Position numbers and translations under genes: made by a program
Shown: positions 33,174 through 37,972 of the stretch, one piece after another
How positions within the stretch are numbered: position 1 is the stretch's first letter
Layout of the letters: each line of letters opens with the position of its first letter
Notes under the pieces: model-generated
Seen by the model: only the letters and a program-made list of their open reading frames with translations
Databases searched by the model: none
What the model was told of the DNA's origin: nothing
DNA from: Hoylesella enoeca JCM 12259
GTDB lineage: Bacteria > Bacteroidota > Bacteroidia > Bacteroidales > Bacteroidaceae
NCBI RefSeq assembly: GCF_000613405.1
Contig: NZ_BAIX01000023.1
Location: forward strand, 1 to 37,972
Reading direction: 5' to 3'
Length of the DNA stretch: 37,972 nucleotides

Positions 33174-35809
33174 ATGGAATTAGCGAGTAAATACGAACCC
33201 CAAGAAGTAGAGTCGAAATGGTATCAGTATTGGCTGGATAACAAACTTTTCAGCAGCAAACCGGATAACAGAGAGCCTTACACTGTGGTGATTCCGCCGC
33301 CCAATGTGACCGGCGTGCTACACATGGGCATATGCTTAATAACACGATTCAAGACATCTTGGTGCGCCGTGCACGCATGGAAGGAAAGAATGCGTGCTGG
33401 GTTCCGGGCACGGATCATGCTTCGATAGCCACCGAAGCAAAGGTGGTGAACAAACTCGCACAGCAAGGTATCAAAAAGACCGACCTCTCTCGCGATGAAT
33501 TTCTGCAACATGCCTGGGATTGGACACACGAGCATGGCGACATCATTCTTAAACAATTGCGCAAGCTCGGCGCCTCCTGCGACTGGGATCGCACAGCATT
33601 CACGATGGACGACACACGTTCCCAAAGCGTGATCAAAGTGTTTTGTGATCTCTATGACAAGGGATTGATCTATCGCGGCGTGCGCATGGTGAATTGGGAT
33701 CCGCAGGCTCAGACAGCACTCTCTGATGAAGAGGTGGTTTATAAAGACGAACATTCTAAGCTCTATTACTTGAAATATAGGGTGGCAGAGGAACCGGAAC
33801 GATATGCCATTGTGGCCACAACGCGTCCGGAAACCATCATGGGCGACACGGCGATGTGTATCAATCCCAACGACCCGAAAAACACATGGCTTCGAGGCAA
33901 ACATGTCATCGTGCCATTGGTGGGCCGCAAGATTCCCGTGATCGAAGACGAATATGTGGATATTGAATTCGGAACAGGTTGCTTAAAGGTTACGCCGGCT
34001 CACGACATCAACGACCATGCACTGGGATTGAAGCACAATTTAGAGACAATTGATATTTTCAACGACAACGGAACCATCTCCGAGGCAGCCGGCATATATG
34101 TGGGTATGGATCGGATGGAGGTGCGCAAGCAGATCACCCAAGATTTGCAGCAGGCCGAATTATTAGAAAAGGTAGAGGATTATGACAATAAGGTGGGCTT
34201 TTCCGAGCGTACCAATGTGCCCATCGAACCTAAATTGAGCACGCAATGGTTTTTAAAGATGCAGCATTTTGCCGACATTGCGCTGCCTCCTGTGATGGAA
34301 GACGAGATCCGATTTTATCCTTCCAAATACAAAAACACCTACCGTCACTGGCTCGAAAACATCAAAGACTGGTGCATCTCACGCCAACTGTGGTGGGGGC
34401 ATCGCATTCCGGCTTATTATTTCACAGCTGGCGGCAAGCGCGAATGCGTAGTCGCAACATCTGCCGAGGAGGCTTTGGTTAAGGCCCGACAACAAGACAG
34501 CACATTGACCGCCGCCGATCTGCAACAAGATGAAGACTGTCTCGACACTTGGTTTTCGTCCTGGCTATGGCCCATCTCGCTCTTCGACGGCATCAACAAT
34601 CCTGATAATCAAGAGATCGATTACTATTATCCCACATCTGATTTAGTCACCGGGCCCGACATTATTTTCTTCTGGGTGGCCCGCATGATTATGGCCGGTT
34701 ACGAGTATCGGGGCAAAATGCCATTCAAGAACGTGTATTTCACGGGTATTGTGCGCGACAAACTCGGTCGAAAGATGTCCAAATCATTAGGTAACTCACC
34801 CGACCCGCTCGATCTCATCGACAAATATGGTGCCGATGGCGTGCGTATGGGCATGATGCTTTCGGCGCCGGCAGGCAACGATATTCTGTTTGATGAAAGT
34901 CTCTGCGAGCAAGGACGCAATTTCAATAACAAGATCTGGAATGCTTTCCGACTGGTCAAGGGATGGCAAGTGACCGACGAAGCCCAACCGAAAGCCAATA
35001 AGATTGCCGTAGAATGGTTTGCCGCAAAACTGCGACTGGTAAACGAAGAACTCAACGATCAATTCTCCAAATATCGTATTTCAGAGGCATTGATGCTGGT
35101 CTATCGTCTTTTTTGGGACGAGTTTTCTAGCTGGTTCCTCGAAATGGTGAAGCCTGCTTACGGCTCGCCGATAGACCGCGAGACTTTCAATGCAACACTG
35201 CAATTCTTCGACGCACTGCTGAAAATGCTCCATCCGTTTATGCCTTTCATCACCGAAGAACTTTGGCAGCATCTCTATGAGCGCACCAAAGGAGATTCGA
35301 TCATGCGCGAGAAACTCGTGATCGATACTCCGACACAGACAGAGAAGCAACTTGCCGAAGACATCGAAGCCGTCAAGCTCATTGTGAGTGGTGTGCGCAT
35401 GGTGCGTAATCAGAAGAATATCTCGCCCAAAGAGCAGCTCACCTTGAATGTGCTCAACCATAATCGCTATGCCGCTTACAATGAGATCATAGTCAAGATG
35501 GCCAACTTGCAAACCATTGAGATTGTCGAAGAGAAAGTGCCTGACGCCGCACAGTTCATGGTGGGAACAGACGAATTTGCCGTACCCGTGGGTAATCTGA
35601 TCGACATCGAGGCCGAAATCAAAAAGCAAGAAGCCCAACTTGCCCATTTGGAAGGTTTTCTCGCGGGCATCAAAAAGAAACTTGCCAATGAGAAATTCGT
35701 GGCTCATGCGCCCGAAGCTGTCGTTGCCTTGGAACGCAAAAAGCAAAGCGACTCCGAGGAAAAGATCGCCGCGCTGAAAGAATCAATTGCCGAACTTAAA
35801 AAGAAATAA
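33174..35809 (+). CDS. valS: Valyl-tRNA synthetase, frameshifted by one missing base
   Basis: The first frame starts at 33174 ([20 protein letters not shown]) and reads the class I block [12 protein letters not shown], then breaks. One added C after 33329 (GGGC to GGGCC) gives [20 protein letters not shown] and continues in the second frame to 35809. The corrected protein is 878 aa, normal for ValRS. HMGHM is the HIGH-type ATP site; KMSKS is present in [16 protein letters not shown]. The editing domain ([17 protein letters not shown]), the anticodon-binding domain and a C-terminal coiled coil (after residue 800) are intact. As ValRS is essential and this is the only copy seen, a sequence error is the likeliest cause. 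Confidence 0.93.
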
Positions 35810-35811
35810 CG

Positions 35812-37050
35812 ATGAAGAAATATTTGTTCCTATGCCTGAGCGCACTCTTCCTGCTCTCCGCCTGTCACGAAGACGAAATCGGGCCTGAACTCCCCGACCA
35901 CAACGCAGCCAAAACCATATTCGTTTATATGCCGTGGACGGGCACCAGTTACAACCTCTATGACGCTTTCCTGCAAAACATACGGGACATCAAGGCGGCC
36001 ATCAAAAATCAAAACGGACTTGGCGACAAGAATCTGATGATTTATATTTCCAATAGTGCCACATCGGGCGCTTTGATCAAAGTGAAATATGAAAAAGGCG
36101 AATGTGTCGACGACACGCTGTGCCACTATCAGAACACGGCTGCCAATAAATTAGCGCTCAACACCTCGCATTGGATCACCTACATCCTCAACCAAGTCAA
36201 ATCCTATGCGCCCGCCGACACCTATGCCATGATCATCGGCTGTCACGGCTACGGATGGATTGAAGCTGCCGACTTCCCGGCATCGGCAAAAGGATTGTTC
36301 CAACAACCCCAAACAGACGAATCCGACGGCCCATTCACCCGAACCACACGATGGTTCGGCGGAAGCAACGTGCGAACAGACATCTCAACACTCGTCTCGG
36401 GAATCTCCTCTTCGGGCATCAAAAAGATGCAATACATCATGTTCGACGACTGCAATATGTCGAATATCGAGACGGCTTACCAGCTGAAAGAAGTGACCGA
36501 CTATCTCATCGGCTGTCCGACCGAGATCATGGCTTATGGAATGCCCTACACCAGAATTTGGAAACACTTGGCCGACATCACCCCCGATTATCAAGCGGTA
36601 TGCGACGAGTTTTACAACTTCTACAACAACTATGAGCACAACGGCACGCCCTATCACTGCGGAACCATCGGCGTGACCGACTGCGCACAGGTGGACAGCG
36701 TCGCAAAGATCATGAAGGAAATCAACACGCAATACACATTCAATACAGCTCTCACCGCTTCCATCCAAAATCTCGATGGTTATGATCCGCCGATCTTCTA
36801 TGATCTCGGCGACTATGTGAAGAATCTTTGCACCGATGCCACGCTGCTTGCCAAATTCCAAGCCCAACTCAACCGCGCCGTTCCCTTCAAATCACACACG
36901 GAATATTATTATTCTGCCCTCACACGGCGAGGCCGGCACAAGATCAACACTTATTCGGGCATCACCGTCTCAGACCCCTCCACCAATTCGCTGGCCACGG
37001 CCGGAATGAAGAAGACGGCTTGGTGGAAAGCCACACATTCCACGCCCTAA
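35812..37050 (+). CDS. C11 (clostripain-family) peptidase lipoprotein
   Basis: This 412-aa protein has a lipoprotein signal (MKKYLFLCLSALFLLSAC, Cys18). It is a clan CD cysteine peptidase of family C11: the catalytic His lies in MIIGCHGYGW (about residue 145) and the catalytic Cys in MFDDCNMSN (about residue 213). The family cleaves after basic residues, and Bacteroidales members are often surface or periplasmic. It starts 2 bp after the valS stop, so it may be co-transcribed with it. The last residues (HSTP and stop) run into the CCCTAAGTTAGGG palindrome at 37045-37058, so the natural C-terminus may have been changed by that element. Confidence 0.88.
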   Translation: MKKYLFLCLSALFLLSACHEDEIGPELPDHNAAKTIFVYMPWTGTSYNLYDAFLQNIRDIKAAIKNQNGLGDKNLMIYISNSATSGALIKVKYEKGECVDDTLCHYQNTAANKLALNTSHWITYILNQVKSYAPADTYAMIIGCHGYGWIEAADFPASAKGLFQQPQTDESDGPFTRTTRWFGGSNVRTDISTLVSGISSSGIKKMQYIMFDDCNMSNIETAYQLKEVTDYLIGCPTEIMAYGMPYTRIWKHLADITPDYQAVCDEFYNFYNNYEHNGTPYHCGTIGVTDCAQVDSVAKIMKEINTQYTFNTALTASIQNLDGYDPPIFYDLGDYVKNLCTDATLLAKFQAQLNRAVPFKSHTEYYYSALTRRGRHKINTYSGITVSDPSTNSLATAGMKKTAWWKATHSTP

Positions 37051-37058
37051 GTTAGGGG
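37045..37058. repeat. CCCTAA/TTAGGG palindrome overlapping the peptidase stop codon
   Basis: CCCTAA-G-TTAGGG, plus one G, contains the TAA stop of the peptidase gene. It is a shorter copy of the palindrome at 6757-6773. Confidence 0.6.
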
Positions 37059-37083
37059 ACTGTGTACAAAGAATAGCTTCATA

Positions 37084-37144
37084 CAAAAGGACAAAACAGA
37101 AGGCTGGCGCATCGCAATATGCAGCACCAGCCTTCTGTCCTTTT
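37084..37144. terminator. Hairpin terminator between convergent genes
   Basis: AAAAGGAC...CAGAAGGCTGG (37084-37107) pairs with CCAGCCTTCTGTCCTTTT (37127-37144), with a small AAAA bulge in the left arm and a 19-nt loop. It ends in TTTT on the plus strand and AAAA/TTTT symmetry makes it usable from both sides. It separates the peptidase and DUF6261 genes. Confidence 0.8.
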
Positions 37145-37180
37145 CTATCTCTGCCTAAACAGTCACGTGCGTTGTGTGGC

Positions 37181-37972
37181 CTAAGCTTCTATGCGCAACG
37201 CGTCCTTCTCGCGCACAACCCACAGCGTCCGTTTCGGGTCAGTGCTGTAAGCCAGCTCATAAGCTTTGCTCTTGCCAGTCCCTTTGGTTTTGCCGGTGAA
37301 GGTGAGGACGTTGGGGGCGATGCCGTTTGCTTCCTCGAACTTGCGGATCAGCGGGTCGAGTTCTTTGCGGAGCGCCTCGAGCTGTTTGTCGGCGTGCGCT
37401 TTGTTCGTGGCGGTGCGACCGGCCAACAGTGTTTTGCGGTTGTCAACTAAGTTGTTGTATTGCGTGATCAAGGCTGTAATTGGCGCCGACGGCTCCAGCT
37501 CGTCGAGGGCGTTGATGCGGCGCAGCACGGCGTTGAGCGCTTTGTCGGTGGCGGCGCGCAGCGGTTTGATGTCGAACGTGCCAGCGGGCGCGCCCGACTT
37601 CACCCGGGCGTGGAACAGCGTGTCAAACGCTTTGTTGTCGGCATCGAGCAGGTTGACATACACCTGCGCTTGAATCCGCGCCACGTGCCGCAAGAGATCA
37701 GCCGTGCGCAGGTCGGCCACGAGGTTTTTGATCAGTCCGGTCTCCTTGTCGTAGTTGCTTGCGGCCACGTCGGGATAAGCCTTCATCACGCGGTCCACGG
37801 CTTCGGCGGCGGCCAACACGGCCTTGTCGGCGCTGTTGAGGTGCAGCGCCACGAGCAACCGCAATGATTGATAGGATTTGTCGCGCTTGCGGTCGGCCTC
37901 TTCCAGCGCCTTGGTATCGGCCCCGGCGCGCGGCTGGTTCAGCACCCGATCTTCTTCGGCCACGCAGGCCGC
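37181..37972 (-). CDS. DUF6261-like protein, C-terminal part, cut by the right edge
   Basis: The frame is open to the last base of the window and ends at TAG 37183-37181, giving 263 residues of the C-terminal part. A GTG at 37963 could be read as a start but is really an internal Val in AACVAEEDRVLNQPR. The sequence is helical and rich in Ala, Leu and charged residues, with DRKRDKSYQSLRLLVALHL, a conserved-looking NYDKETGLIKNLVADL and a C-terminal basic Gly/Lys linker (FTGKTKGTGKSKAYELAY). This fits DUF6261, whose function is unknown; no signal or membrane segment is seen. GC content is higher than in neighbouring genes. It is in the same orientation as the N-terminal fragment at the left edge. 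Confidence 0.7.
   Translation of the reverse strand, partial: AACVAEEDRVLNQPRAGADTKALEEADRKRDKSYQSLRLLVALHLNSADKAVLAAAEAVDRVMKAYPDVAASNYDKETGLIKNLVADLRTADLLRHVARIQAQVYVNLLDADNKAFDTLFHARVKSGAPAGTFDIKPLRAATDKALNAVLRRINALDELEPSAPITALITQYNNLVDNRKTLLAGRTATNKAHADKQLEALRKELDPLIRKFEEANGIAPNVLTFTGKTKGTGKSKAYELAYSTDPKRTLWVVREKDALRIEA

Noticed and set aside
33320..33335. Programmed ribosomal frameshifting in valS, batB or DUF5687
   Set aside because: None of the three sites shows a slippery heptamer or a downstream pseudoknot-like element, and all three are repaired by one added base, which fits deletion or read error better.

Overview
The window looks like a chromosomal segment from a member of the Bacteroidales, most probably Prevotellaceae (Prevotella in the broad sense). 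This rests on Bacteroidetes-type promoters (TTTG, 19-20 bp, TAnnTTTG), few Shine-Dalgarno sequences, a type IX secretion plug protein, a fimbrillin-type lipoprotein with a small protein encoded just upstream, a Bat (aerotolerance) gene cluster, a C11 lipoprotein peptidase, and families I associate with Bacteroidetes (DUF6261, DUF4491, DUF5687, DUF2027-Smr). Most genes are housekeeping. I see no tRNA, rRNA, transposase, CRISPR array or phage module.

Layout. 1-133: start of a DUF6261-like gene running off the left edge. 203-416: palindromic tandem array 1. 459-2681: two-gene surface lipoprotein operon (-) with a long leader carrying a (GT)16 microsatellite. 2700-4101: recF and a DciA-like gene (-). 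4250-6373: TPR membrane protein, ribH, exonuclease and a small conserved protein (+). 6430-6724: array 2. 6951-11552: ftsK, LolA-like protein and a frameshifted DUF5687 membrane protein (+). 11731-25189: eleven tightly packed minus-strand genes, read in the order moxR, DUF58, Bat-cluster membrane protein, batA, batB (frameshifted), batC, a batD-batE fusion, PAP2 phosphatase, queA, DUF2027-Smr, nadE. 25190-25958: noncoding gap. 25959-27707: phosphosugar mutase (-). 27895-29958: DUF4491, rlmH and the T9SS plug protein (+). 30135-30480: array 3. 30540-32833: mazG, lipocalin-like lipoprotein and rnz (-). 33000-33081: a run of hairpins. 33174-37050: valS (frameshifted) and a C11 peptidase lipoprotein (+). 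37181-37972: end of a DUF6261-like gene (-) running off the right edge.

The least explained material is noncoding. (1) Three intergenic arrays with 40-42 bp units share a design: a short dyad repeated about every four DNA helical turns, joined by a related T-rich module containing ATTTTTGA or ATTTTCGA. Each array has its own dyad, and array 3 switches dyad half way while keeping an exact 41-bp period. (2) The (GT)16 tract lies inside an open frame in the leader of the lipoprotein operon. Gaining one unit or losing two would fuse that frame, with no stop, to the first gene of the operon. (3) The two window ends are the two halves of a DUF6261-like gene in the same orientation, broken at the same point of the protein. 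This suggests flanking direct copies or a collapsed assembly. (4) Three genes, including the essential valS, each lack exactly one base, which suggests sequence error more than gene decay.
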